Shown here in pieces: positions 26,537 to 34,411 of a DNA stretch of 64,000 nt. Below the pieces are notes generated by a model. The model was not told where the DNA came from, did no database searches, and saw only the letters and a program-made list of their open reading frames with translations. The translations under genes were made by a program, and so were the position numbers. The stretch is from Fodinicurvata fenggangensis DSM 21160 (lineage in GTDB: Bacteria > Pseudomonadota > Alphaproteobacteria > Kiloniellales > DSM-21159): the NCBI RefSeq assembly GCF_000686045.1, contig NZ_JMLV01000004.1, positions 186,001-250,000 on the forward strand, given 5' to 3'. Positions within the stretch are counted from its first letter, which is position 1; each line of letters begins with the position of its first letter.

Positions 26537-27403
26537 CTAGAGTCCGTAGCGGGCCCAGAGCGCGCGTGTCTCGGCGGCGTCCAGCAGGCCATGGGCGAGA
26601 TCGGCCGTACCCGGAAGGCCACCGGCCTGTGCCTTGAGGCGGCGGCGCAGCCAGGAGTCCTGCTGCTGGAAGCCGCGCAGGCGCACCTTGTCCCCGAAGC
26701 GCTTGCGCAGTTCGCTGCGTGCTTCGGCGATGCCGTCCACCAGGCCCAGTTCCACGGCACGGCGCCCGGTCCAGAAGGCGCCGGTGAAGAGCTCGTCCTC
26801 GGATGCCTTGAGACGGCCGACGCGCTGGCGGCGGACCTCGCTCTTGAAGCTTTCATGCAGCTCGTTGAGGATGCCCTTCAGGTGCTCCATGTCCTCGCTT
26901 TTCCGGGGCTCGAAGGGGTCCAGCATGTTCTTGTTGCTGCCGGCCGTCTGGACGCGCCGCTCCACACCGATCTTCTGGATCAGCTCCGTAAAGCCGAAGC
27001 CCTGGGAGGCCACGCCGATGGAGCCGACGATGGAACTTTCGTTGACATAGATCTGATCGGCCGCACAGGCCAGCCAGTATCCACCCGAGGCGGCTGCGTC
27101 CTCCACGAAGGCCAGGACGGGCACCTTCTTTTCCTGCGACAGGTCGCGGATGCGCTGGGCGATCAGGGCCGACTGAACGGGTGAGCCGCCGGGGGAGTTG
27201 ATGATCAGCGCCACGGCCTGGAGCCTCTTGAGAGAAAAGGTCTTCTCCAGTGTCGGAGCCAGGCTTTCCAGGGTCATGCCGCTGCGCATGGGGCCCACGG
27301 CGCCGATCACGCCGCGCAGGCGTATCACCCCGACCAGCGGCGGGGGATTCTGTACAGCCTTGATGGGGATGTACTTGCGCAGGTCTTTCGGCAGGAAGTT
27401 CAT
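26537..27403 (-). CDS. S49-family signal peptide peptidase-like serine protease (SppA/SohB type)
   Basis: A 288-residue short-form S49 protease. It has the core VGVIRLRGVIGAVG, the INSPGGSP loop that forms the oxyanion site, the catalytic Ser in DAAASGGYWLACAAD, and SIVGSIGVASQGFGF. The general-base Lys should lie in the following NMLDPFEPRKSEDMEHLK region, as in SppA. The N-terminus (MNFLPKDLRKYIP) has no long hydrophobic anchor, so it may be cytoplasmic or only peripherally bound. Its ATG immediately follows the stop of the HDAC-like gene (TGAATG). In related bacteria a protease of this type is found beside the DUF2007 and TrmN6-like genes. Confidence 0.9.
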   Translation of the reverse strand: MNFLPKDLRKYIPIKAVQNPPPLVGVIRLRGVIGAVGPMRSGMTLESLAPTLEKTFSLKRLQAVALIINSPGGSPVQSALIAQRIRDLSQEKKVPVLAFVEDAAASGGYWLACAADQIYVNESSIVGSIGVASQGFGFTELIQKIGVERRVQTAGSNKNMLDPFEPRKSEDMEHLKGILNELHESFKSEVRRQRVGRLKASEDELFTGAFWTGRRAVELGLVDGIAEARSELRKRFGDKVRLRGFQQQDSWLRRRLKAQAGGLPGTADLAHGLLDAAETRALWARYGL

Positions 27404-28435
27404 TCAGGCGGCCTCCTCGAAGCCGGTCAGCAGATTCACGGTGTTGATGCCGATTTCCTCGACGGCATAGCCCCCTTCCATGATGAAGAGGGTTGGGCGG
27501 TTCAGGCCAGCCAGGGCACGGCCGATCTTGAAGTAGTCATCGCTTTCAAGCTTGAAGCCGGATATGGGGTCGTCCTTGAAAGTGTCCACCCCCAGCGAGA
27601 TGACCAGGACGTCGGGCGCATAGTCCCGCAACCGGCCCAGAGCCTGGTTGAAGGCCTCCTGCCAGACCTCGAAACCGCTGCCCCAGGGCAGGGGCCAGTT
27701 GGCATTGAAGCCTTCGCCAGCGCCGCTGCCGGTCTCGTCGGCATGTCCCAGGAAGAAGGGGAAGTTCTCGTGCGGATCCCCATGGACCGAGGCGAAGAAG
27801 ACGTCGTTGCGATCATAGAAGATCGACTGCGTCCCGTTGCCATGATGGTAATCCACGTCGAAGACGGCCACCCGCTCGGCCCCGCCGTCGCGCAGTGCCT
27901 GGGCCGCGATGGCGGCGTTGTTGAGGAAGCAGTAGCCGCCATAGTAGTTGGCCGCCGCATGGTGACCCGGCGGCCGGCAGAGCGAGAAGACGGCCCGGTG
28001 GCCTTCGCGAACCAGCCGTTCCTGGCCACTGAGCGCGACATCGGCCGAGCCTTTCACGGCCTGCCAGGTGCCGGCCGTGATCGGGGTGCCGGCGTCGAAG
28101 GAGTAGTAGCTGAGACGTCCCATGATGGACTGCGGCACCAGATCGCGCAGGCCTCGCACCGACCAGGCTAGCGGCAGGGCATCGTGCGTGCGCCCGTCGG
28201 CCGACCATTCGGCCCAGGCGCCCTGCAGGAAGTCCACATAGTCGCGATCATGGACACGGGTCAGCGCCTCCAGCGGCCAGTCCTCCGGCGCTTCCACGGG
28301 GCCAAGGGCGCGCTGTTTCACCTGATCCAGGACCAAATCGGCACGCTTCGGCATCTCGTAACAGGGCTTCAACTGCCCGTCGACCAGCTCGGACTGTCCG
28401 TGCTGAAGGCGGTGGGTGTCGCTGTAGATCGTCAG
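27404..28435 (-). CDS. HDAC-like/acetylpolyamine amidohydrolase-type deacetylase, putative CTG start
   Basis: A zinc-dependent deacetylase of the class II HDAC/acetylpolyamine amidohydrolase family, 343 residues if read from 28435. Zinc and catalytic segments are CRPPGHHAAANYYGGYCFLNN, VFDVDYHHGNGTQSIF, SVHGDP and ISLGVDTFKDDP, ending with MEGGYAVEEIGINTVNLL. The first standard start (TTG, 28372) would cut off TIYSDTHRLQHGQSELVDGQ, which is the conserved substrate-entry N-terminus of the family. No ATG, GTG or TTG precedes it in frame nearby. A CTG at 28435 overlaps the preceding stop codon as CTGA and has AGGAG about 11 nt upstream; an ATC at 28438 is the alternative. Likely substrates are acetylated polyamines or other acetylamides, by family. 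Confidence 0.85.
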   Translation of the reverse strand: MTIYSDTHRLQHGQSELVDGQLKPCYEMPKRADLVLDQVKQRALGPVEAPEDWPLEALTRVHDRDYVDFLQGAWAEWSADGRTHDALPLAWSVRGLRDLVPQSIMGRLSYYSFDAGTPITAGTWQAVKGSADVALSGQERLVREGHRAVFSLCRPPGHHAAANYYGGYCFLNNAAIAAQALRDGGAERVAVFDVDYHHGNGTQSIFYDRNDVFFASVHGDPHENFPFFLGHADETGSGAGEGFNANWPLPWGSGFEVWQEAFNQALGRLRDYAPDVLVISLGVDTFKDDPISGFKLESDDYFKIGRALAGLNRPTLFIMEGGYAVEEIGINTVNLLTGFEEAA

Positions 28436-29364
28436 GATGGCTCTGTCTCCTCGGATAGCTCGATGTGACGGGCCGACCAGGGGCCGGGCCAGACCTCAGC
28501 GCCCTTCCGGCGCAACGCGCGCAGGCGTTCTATCGGAATATCGACGCTCAGAACAGGGCCTTCATCGTCGCAACTGTCCAGGCCCGGCAGGGACCCGCCG
28601 TCGCCATCGTCGCCCAGCTCCGGCTCGCAGGGCAGGAAGAGCGCCGCACCTGCATGATAGCCATCGCGTGGCCGGCCGGTCGCTGCGGCCCCGATCACGC
28701 CCACGGCGGCCACGGCCGTCATGGATTCAATGGCCCGGGCCCGGGCGCAGTGGAAGACGCGGTGATAGCCGGAGGGACGGCTGGTCTGCGAGGGCACCAG
28801 GATCAGGTCGGGCTGCAGGGCCGAGACCTGGCCGGCCAGGTCGGGCAGTTCGCAATCCAGGCAGATCAGGATGACGATACGCAAGCCGCGCCAGTGAATG
28901 AGCTTCAGTTGCCGGCCGGGGGAGAGCAACCAGTCGTCGGGGTCCTGCTCCGCCGGTGTCAGGCAGAGCTTGTCCTGGCCGATCCGGCGCCCGTCGGGCA
29001 GGCAGAGCCAGGCACGATTGACGAAGGGAACCGTCCCGTGAGCGGCCTGTTGATCCTTTACGGGCATGCTGCCGGCCAGCAGCGCGATGTCATGCTCCTG
29101 CGCCAGTGCGCCGGCCATCTCTACGGCGGTTTCGGCCTGTTCCGCCATCCAGGGGATCTCGCCGGTGGCCGGCAGGTCGGCGGGGGCAAAGGACAGCCAT
29201 TGCTCGCAGGCATACTCGGGCAGGACCAGCAAAGCGCTCCCTTCCGCCTTGGCTTGCCTGATCTTATTTGTGAGTTGCACCTGCCAAGCGTCCAGAGAGG
29301 CAAGCGGTTGCGCCAGGTTCACGACCCAGAGGGCCGTGCGCAGGCTGTCAGGGCTGTTGGACAT
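28432..29364 (-). CDS. carbon-nitrogen hydrolase (nitrilase superfamily amidase)
   Basis: A 310-residue amidase. The Glu-Lys-Cys triad is visible as LLVLPEYACEQ (Glu near residue 46), RIGQDKLCLTPAEQ (Lys) and IVILICLDCELPDLA (Cys). The sequence around QTSRPSGYHRVFHCARARAIESM is also typical. The family cleaves amides or N-carbamoyl compounds to acid and ammonia. The start at 29364 follows AAGGGA by 7 nt; ATGs at 29379 and further upstream lack a ribosome site. It is coupled to the HDAC-like gene by a four-base stop/start overlap, suggesting the two act in one pathway, perhaps on amides or polyamine derivatives. Confidence 0.88.
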   Translation of the reverse strand: MSNSPDSLRTALWVVNLAQPLASLDAWQVQLTNKIRQAKAEGSALLVLPEYACEQWLSFAPADLPATGEIPWMAEQAETAVEMAGALAQEHDIALLAGSMPVKDQQAAHGTVPFVNRAWLCLPDGRRIGQDKLCLTPAEQDPDDWLLSPGRQLKLIHWRGLRIVILICLDCELPDLAGQVSALQPDLILVPSQTSRPSGYHRVFHCARARAIESMTAVAAVGVIGAAATGRPRDGYHAGAALFLPCEPELGDDGDGGSLPGLDSCDDEGPVLSVDIPIERLRALRRKGAEVWPGPWSARHIELSEETEPS

Positions 29365-29410
29365 GCAGGTTCCCTTCATTCGTTTGCCCGGTGTTTTCCG
29401 GATAGGCCGT

Positions 29411-30193
29411 TCAGTCCAGGGAAAGCGGCCGGGCCTGGCGCAGGATAGCTTCGGCTTCAGGCGTGAAGTGCTGTCCCGCGCCATGGAGATTGAGGCCGGG
29501 CAACAGCCGTGTGGGCGCGCGGCTGCCCTTGCGCGCGCGCAGAAGGACGCGTCGTGCGGCCTGGTCCCGGCGCGGCCAGAGCGGGAAGACGACGATGTCC
29601 CCGGCCCTGTGCTGCAGGGCTGCCAGCAGTTCGTGCAGCCGGTCGGCGCGATGGATCATGCTGAGATACCCGCCGGGACGCAGGCAGTGAAGGGCGGCCG
29701 TGATCCAGTCCTGGAGGTCGCCTTCACTTTCCTGGTTGGCCCGGCGCTTGCCGGAGTCCGGTGAGGGCGTTGCCTGGCCATTGGCCAGGTAGGGCGGATT
29801 GGTCATCACCAGGTCGAAGCCGTCATGGTCGCCCGCTTCCCGTGTCAGTCCGTTCCGCCAGGCAATCGTGAAACGGTCCTGGGTGTCGTTCAGGGCTGCG
29901 TTTTCCCTGGCCAGTGCGGCCAGTTCGGGCTGAAACTCCCAGCCGGTCACATGACAGTCGGGGACACGGGCCAGCAGGCAGAGGGCTGCTGCCCCGGCCC
30001 CGCAGCCCAGGTCCAGGATCGATTGCTTTTCCTGTGCCGGCGTGGCTGCGGCCAGGAAGACGGGGTCGATGGCCACGCGATAACTGGCCACGGGCTGGCG
30101 CAGGCATATCCGTCCGTCCAGCAGGCGGTTTTCCGTCGTCTCGCCGGCCTGTGATTGCGTGCTGTCGGATGGAATGGACTGGATGAGTGTCAT
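29411..30193 (-). CDS. TrmN6-like class I N6-adenine methyltransferase (YfiC family)
   Basis: A 260-residue methyltransferase. It has RICLRQPVASYRVAIDPVFLAAATPA at the front (typical of tRNA1Val A37 methyltransferase), motif I ILDLGCGAGAAALCLLARVP, and the exocyclic-amine motif NPPY in LVMTNPPYLA, which indicates methylation of an adenine amino group. A likely substrate is tRNA, by family. The ATG at 30193 is 19 bp after the DUF2007 stop codon; an in-frame extension to 30256 would overlap that gene. The next gene downstream is the carbon-nitrogen hydrolase after 46 bp. Confidence 0.88.
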   Translation of the reverse strand: MTLIQSIPSDSTQSQAGETTENRLLDGRICLRQPVASYRVAIDPVFLAAATPAQEKQSILDLGCGAGAAALCLLARVPDCHVTGWEFQPELAALARENAALNDTQDRFTIAWRNGLTREAGDHDGFDLVMTNPPYLANGQATPSPDSGKRRANQESEGDLQDWITAALHCLRPGGYLSMIHRADRLHELLAALQHRAGDIVVFPLWPRRDQAARRVLLRARKGSRAPTRLLPGLNLHGAGQHFTPEAEAILRQARPLSLD

Positions 30194-30212
30194 GGCGCTC
30201 GTTCCGAACGGT

Positions 30213-30467
30213 TCACTCCCGGGAGGAGTTGTCTTCCTGTCCGGCGGGGTCTTCATAATTTGGAGCCGCGTCCGCCTCCGCCAGAAGCGTGCAGGCCTGC
30301 TCGTAGTCCTCGTCTATGACCATCAGGCGCCGGGTGATGGCCACGACCGAACCTTCCAGAACCGAGGCATGGTTGTCGAAGGTGACCGCCTCGATGCCGG
30401 CATCGGCAAGGTAGGCCTGGACCCAGGACAGGCGGACCAGGTCGTTGGTACGTAACAGTTCGCGCAC
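30213..30467 (-). CDS. DUF2007 small protein
   Basis: An 84-residue protein with the DUF2007 pattern: MRELLRTNDLVRLSWVQAYLADAGIEAVTFDNHASVLEGSVVAITRRLMVIDEDYEQACTLL. The fold is a small ferredoxin-like domain described as a putative signal-transducing protein and its function is unknown. The C-terminal ~15 residues are polar. It is first in the minus-strand operon that runs through the TrmN6-like methyltransferase to the S49 protease and is divergent from polyprenyl diphosphate synthase across a 192-bp spacer, an arrangement common in Alphaproteobacteria. Confidence 0.85.
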   Translation of the reverse strand: MRELLRTNDLVRLSWVQAYLADAGIEAVTFDNHASVLEGSVVAITRRLMVIDEDYEQACTLLAEADAAPNYEDPAGQEDNSSRE

Positions 30468-30659
30468 AGATCACCTCTCAAATTCGGCCACGCCCGGCGT
30501 GTGGCTTTGTATCAACCTTCGGCCTTCGGTTCCGCTTGACCGAGACTCGTCACGGCCTATTGTGCGGGGCCGAGAGCCCCGTGGTCCGGACCAAAGATAC
30601 ACTGCGCGATCCTGCGGGCCAGCGCAACCACGGGCCAGCGCAAGCATGGGAGATGGCGA

Positions 30660-31685
30660 ATGGCCGGCAGGGCCGATCCGAATCAGATCCAACAGGACAA
30701 GAAGCAGGCAGGACTGGACTCCCTGCTGGACCTGGTGGGCGACGACATGACGCGCGTCAACGAGATCATCCTGGAGAACATGCAGTCCCCGGTCAGCCTG
30801 ATCCCGCAGTTGGCCGGACACATCATCGCCGCCGGCGGCAAGCGTCTGCGCCCCTTGCTGGTGCTGGCTTCGGCCAGGCTCTGCGGCGCCGAGGGCGAGC
30901 GCCAGATGGCCCTGGCGGCCTGTGTCGAGTTCATTCACACCGCCACCCTGCTGCATGACGACGTGGTGGACGAAAGCGACCTGCGCCGAGGCCAGGCTTC
31001 CGCCAAGGCGGTCTGGGGCAACCAGGCCTCGGTCCTTGTGGGCGACTTCCTCTTCAGCCGCTCCTTCCAGCTGATGGTGGCGGACGGTTCGCTGAAGGTC
31101 CTCAAGCTGCTGTCGGACACGGCGGCCACGCTGGCCGAGGGCGAGGTGCACCAGTTGATGACGGCCAACGACACCGAGACGAACGAAGACGCCTATCTCG
31201 ACGTGGTGCGCGCCAAGACGGCCTCGCTCTTCGCGGCCTCCTGCCAGGTGGGCGCCCAGGTGGCCGAGCGGCCCGAGGGGGAAGAAGACGCGCTGCGCCG
31301 TTTCGGTGGCGCACTGGGCATGGCCTTCCAGTTGGTGGACGATATCCTGGACTATACGGCCGAGGTGGACCCCAAGCTGGGCAAGGCCGTGGGCGACGAT
31401 TTCCGAGAGGGCAAGATCACACTGCCCGTCATCCTGGCCTTCCAGCGCGGCGACGAGAGCGAACGCACCTTCTGGCGCCGTTGCCTGGAGGAGCAGGACC
31501 TGCGTGAGGGCGACCTGGAGGAGGCGCTCGAGCTTCTGGTGCGCCACAACGCCCTGGAGGACGCCAAGACGCGGGCCTTTGCCTATGCCGAGGAGGCGCG
31601 TGCCGCAATGGAGATCTTCCCAGAAAGCGAGATCAGGAGCGCGCTTCTGGAAAGCGTCGATTTCTGCGTGGAACGGCTGTACTGA
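30660..31685 (+). CDS. long-chain polyprenyl diphosphate synthase (octaprenyl/decaprenyl type)
   Basis: A 341-residue trans-isoprenyl diphosphate synthase that builds the side chain of ubiquinone. It shows the first aspartate-rich motif LLHDDVVDESDLRRG, the second in FQLVDDILDYT, and the lysine/arginine segment GGKRLRPLLVLASARLC near the front. The residues ahead of the first aspartate motif are small, consistent with a long product, but the chain length (8-10 units) cannot be set by eye. The ATG has GGGAG 7 nt upstream. The gene ends at a strong hairpin terminator shared with the tRNA-Pro gene on the opposite strand. Confidence 0.93.
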   Translation: MAGRADPNQIQQDKKQAGLDSLLDLVGDDMTRVNEIILENMQSPVSLIPQLAGHIIAAGGKRLRPLLVLASARLCGAEGERQMALAACVEFIHTATLLHDDVVDESDLRRGQASAKAVWGNQASVLVGDFLFSRSFQLMVADGSLKVLKLLSDTAATLAEGEVHQLMTANDTETNEDAYLDVVRAKTASLFAASCQVGAQVAERPEGEEDALRRFGGALGMAFQLVDDILDYTAEVDPKLGKAVGDDFREGKITLPVILAFQRGDESERTFWRRCLEEQDLREGDLEEALELLVRHNALEDAKTRAFAYAEEARAAMEIFPESEIRSALLESVDFCVERLY

Positions 31686-31705
31686 GCCAGGAGACCTGAG
31701 CACAA

Positions 31706-31733
31706 AAAAGCCTGTCTGGAATGACAGGCTTTT
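31706..31733. terminator. bidirectional intrinsic terminator
   Basis: A perfect 11-bp inverted repeat, AAAAGCCTGTC/GACAGGCTTTT with a 6-nt loop, has a T-run on both strands. It lies 20 bp after the polyprenyl synthase stop and 14 bp past the 3' end of the convergent tRNA-Pro gene, so it can end both transcripts. Confidence 0.9.
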
Positions 31734-31747
31734 CGTCCTGGATTTTC

Positions 31748-31824
31748 TGGTCGGGGAGAGAGGATTTGAACCTCCGGCCCCCACGTCCCGAACGTGGTGC
31801 TCTACCAGGCTGAGCTACTCCCCG
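31748..31824 (-). tRNA. tRNA-Pro (anticodon CGG)
   Basis: The reverse complement folds as a full tRNA: acceptor CGGGGAG/CTCCCCG, D-arm GCTCAGCCTGGTAGAGC, anticodon stem CCACG/CGTGG with loop TTCGGGA (anticodon CGG, reading CCG proline codons), T-arm GGAGG-TTCAAAT-CCTCT, discriminator A and an encoded CCA at 31748-31750. The length is 77 nt. No intron. Confidence 0.97.
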
Positions 31825-31971
31825 GATGCGGGCGGGTTATAGCCCTTCGCCGCGCGCGATGCAATGGACAACCTGCAGAGTTTATCGAGTCTTCTTGGGG
31901 CAGTCGGGGCCGGACCCGCACCGGTGAAACGGTGCGGGTCCGACAGCTGGGAAGTGGCCTGGGTCTATGTG

Positions 31972-33174
31972 TCAGGCCTCTGCCGTGACCACCGGGACTT
32001 CGACCCGGGTCAGGATCATGACTGTTGCCAGAAGCAGGACAGCTCCGCTTGCGAGGAAAACGTTGACCACGCCACTGCTGTCGACGATCAGTCCACCGGC
32101 GGCCGCGCCAGTGGCGATGGCGAAGTTTATGGCGGCCACGAAGAGACCTGTTCCGCTTTCGGTCTCATCAGGGATGGCCCGCGTTATCCATGTCGACCAG
32201 GCGACGGGGACGGTTCCGAAGGCCAGGCCCCAGAGAGCGACCATGCCGGTATCCGCAACAAGGTTGCCACCGAACAGCGAAAGCGCGAATCCCAGAGTCC
32301 CCATGACCAGCGGCATCAGGGTGAGCGTCAGCCGCATGGAGCGTTCCAGCAGGAAGGCCCCCAGGTAGTTGCCGATAAAGGTGGCGATCCCGAAGGCCAA
32401 CAGGATGCCCGATATCGCGGTTGGTCCAACCAGGGTGACCGTTTCCAGGAAAGGCCGTATGTAGGTGAAGAAGGCGAAATGGCCGGTAAAGACCAGGAGG
32501 ATGGCGATCATCGCCAGGCCGACGGTGCGCCGGGCCAGGACCTCGAACATCGTGGACAACCGAGACTGTCCTCGGGGCGGCAAGGCAGGCAGGGTTGCGA
32601 ACTGTACGAGGAAAACCAGAAACGCCAGGCCGGCCGCCGTCAGGAAAACGTTTCGCCAGCCCACGAGATCGCCGAGATAACTGCCCATCGGGGCGGCAAA
32701 GATGGTGGCCGCCGAAACGCCGGACATCATGATGGACAAGGCCTTTGGCACGTGCCGGTCCGGGACCAGTCTCATGATCGTGGCTGCAGACATGGTCCAG
32801 AAGCCACCTAGCGCCATACCCAGCAGGATCCGTCCTGTGAGCAGCAGTGGCAGGTTGGGTGCCGCGGCCACCAGCAGGTTTGACAGGATGAGAAGCACCG
32901 TGAAACCGAGAAGGACAAGACGCCGGTCGATGCGCCGCGTCACGCTGCTCACGAACAGACTGGTGACGAGTGCGATCGCGGCCGTGGCCGTGACCGCCTG
33001 TCCCGCCATCCCCTCCGTTACGCCGAGCTCCATTGCCATGGGTGTCAGCAAGCTGGCGGGCAGGAACTCCGCTCCGACCAGGCCGAACACGCCAAGGCCC
33101 ATGGACACCACGGCGCCCCAGGCCGGCCTTGCCTGGCTTACGCTCCTTGATTCTACACTCAATTCATCGTCCAT
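31972..33174 (-). CDS. MFS exporter of the DHA1 type (NepI/arabinose-efflux-like)
   Basis: A 400-residue 12-span major facilitator. GVFGLVGAEFLPASLLTPMAMELGVTEGMAGQAVTATAAIALVTSLF at the front and the cytoplasmic loop SSVTRRIDRRLVLLG match the DHA1 branch that includes purine-ribonucleoside (NepI) and sugar exporters. LTGRILLGMALGGFWTMSAATIMRLVP is motif C/B-like. The start at 33174 is chosen for the MDDELSVE form; a second in-frame ATG at 33192 is possible. It is divergent from an AraC-type regulator and is therefore probably its target. Substrate unknown. Confidence 0.87.
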   Translation of the reverse strand: MDDELSVESRSVSQARPAWGAVVSMGLGVFGLVGAEFLPASLLTPMAMELGVTEGMAGQAVTATAAIALVTSLFVSSVTRRIDRRLVLLGFTVLLILSNLLVAAAPNLPLLLTGRILLGMALGGFWTMSAATIMRLVPDRHVPKALSIMMSGVSAATIFAAPMGSYLGDLVGWRNVFLTAAGLAFLVFLVQFATLPALPPRGQSRLSTMFEVLARRTVGLAMIAILLVFTGHFAFFTYIRPFLETVTLVGPTAISGILLAFGIATFIGNYLGAFLLERSMRLTLTLMPLVMGTLGFALSLFGGNLVADTGMVALWGLAFGTVPVAWSTWITRAIPDETESGTGLFVAAINFAIATGAAAGGLIVDSSGVVNVFLASGAVLLLATVMILTRVEVPVVTAEA

Positions 33175-33253
33175 TTGAAGAAATCCCCTCATTGGTGAGT
33201 TGATTTCCTCAAATGGGTGGCGAGCTCGGACGATCCATGTCACATTGTCTGGA

Positions 33254-34294
33254 ATGTTTGACCGAAACTCCGAAAATCGTGGACGCGTTGCCGAACATGA
33301 TCCTGTCAGCGAACTTCTGATGGGGATGCGTCTGCGTGGCGCGAGTTATGGAAAATTGTGTTTCGATCCACCTTTCGGTATCCGGTTTCCCGCCTCTGCC
33401 GAAGCGCGCTTCCACTTTATCGCGGCGGGCACTGTCCATCTGCAGATCCGCGAGGGGAAAACGCATACCCTGGCTTGCGGCGACGCGGTCCTGTTGCCCC
33501 GTGGCGAGGCTCATTCGCTTGTTTCGGAGCCGGGAGTTCCGGCTTTGCCCGTGGACAGCTTCGAGACGACGCCGCTTTGCGGTGACGTTTGTGCGCTTGG
33601 AAAGTCCTCCGAGGAGACATGTCTCAGTAAACAGGTCCTGATCTTTACAGGACGCATGGAGTTCGATCTCGATACCCTTCATCCCCTCATCGGTCTGATG
33701 CCGCTGGTCATGTCGGTGAGCGAATTGCTGGACCGGCAGCCGGAAATCCTTCCTCTCTTGGAAGCGATGGAACGCGAGATGACGGCGGAGCGTGCGGGCT
33801 ATGCCGGCATCCTGGCGCGGCTTGCCGATGTGGTTGCGGCGAGTATCGTGCGCGGCTGGGTGGAATGCGGGTGTGGTGATGCGACGGGCTGGATCGAGGC
33901 GTTGCGCAATCCGCGACTGGGCCGCGTGATCGCCGCTCTTCATCGTGATCCTGGTCGAAACTGGACCGTAGGGGAACTGGCTTCGGAGATGGGGAGTTCC
34001 CGCTCCGTCTTCGCCGAACGCTTCACGGCCGCCACGGGAACCACGCCGCTGCGGTACCTGGCGGCCTTGCGCATGCGTTTGGCGGCCCAATGGATCAGGC
34101 GAGATGATATGGCGATTGACGCGGTTGCGAAACGCCTTGGTTACGGTTCCCAGGCTGCATTCGCCCGTGCCTTCAAGCGGATCATGGGATATCCGCCAGG
34201 CAAGATTCGGCAGAAGATGCTGCGGGAAAAACTGGCTGCTCCTCCCTCCACTGCAGATATGGCACTGCATGAGAGCGCTGCGGATCGGGGATAG
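33254..34294 (+). CDS. AraC-family transcriptional regulator (cupin_6 type)
   Basis: A 346-residue regulator. The N-terminal ~190 residues are a cupin-like ligand domain (ARFHFIAAGTVHLQIREGKTHTLACGDAVLLPRGEAHSL). The C-terminal ~110 residues hold the two AraC helix-turn-helix units (NWTVGELASEMGSSRSVFAERFTAATGTTPLRYLAALRMRLAAQWIRR and IDAVAKRLGYGSQAAFARAFKRIMGYPPGKIR). The start at 33254 is favoured over 33200 because the extra 18 residues are not conserved-looking. It is divergent from the MFS exporter over 79 bp that must hold both promoters. The inducer is probably the exporter's substrate. Confidence 0.88.
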   Translation: MFDRNSENRGRVAEHDPVSELLMGMRLRGASYGKLCFDPPFGIRFPASAEARFHFIAAGTVHLQIREGKTHTLACGDAVLLPRGEAHSLVSEPGVPALPVDSFETTPLCGDVCALGKSSEETCLSKQVLIFTGRMEFDLDTLHPLIGLMPLVMSVSELLDRQPEILPLLEAMEREMTAERAGYAGILARLADVVAASIVRGWVECGCGDATGWIEALRNPRLGRVIAALHRDPGRNWTVGELASEMGSSRSVFAERFTAATGTTPLRYLAALRMRLAAQWIRRDDMAIDAVAKRLGYGSQAAFARAFKRIMGYPPGKIRQKMLREKLAAPPSTADMALHESAADRG

Positions 34295-34411
34295 AGGCTG
34301 CCCGCCTTTACACTCTATTGAAGCGAAGCTCTCGGATGCAGGATTGAGCGGGCTCGAACCGAGGGCTGTGCCAATCCCAAGCGGCTTCGAGTCAATTCTG
34401 TGGGCGTAATC

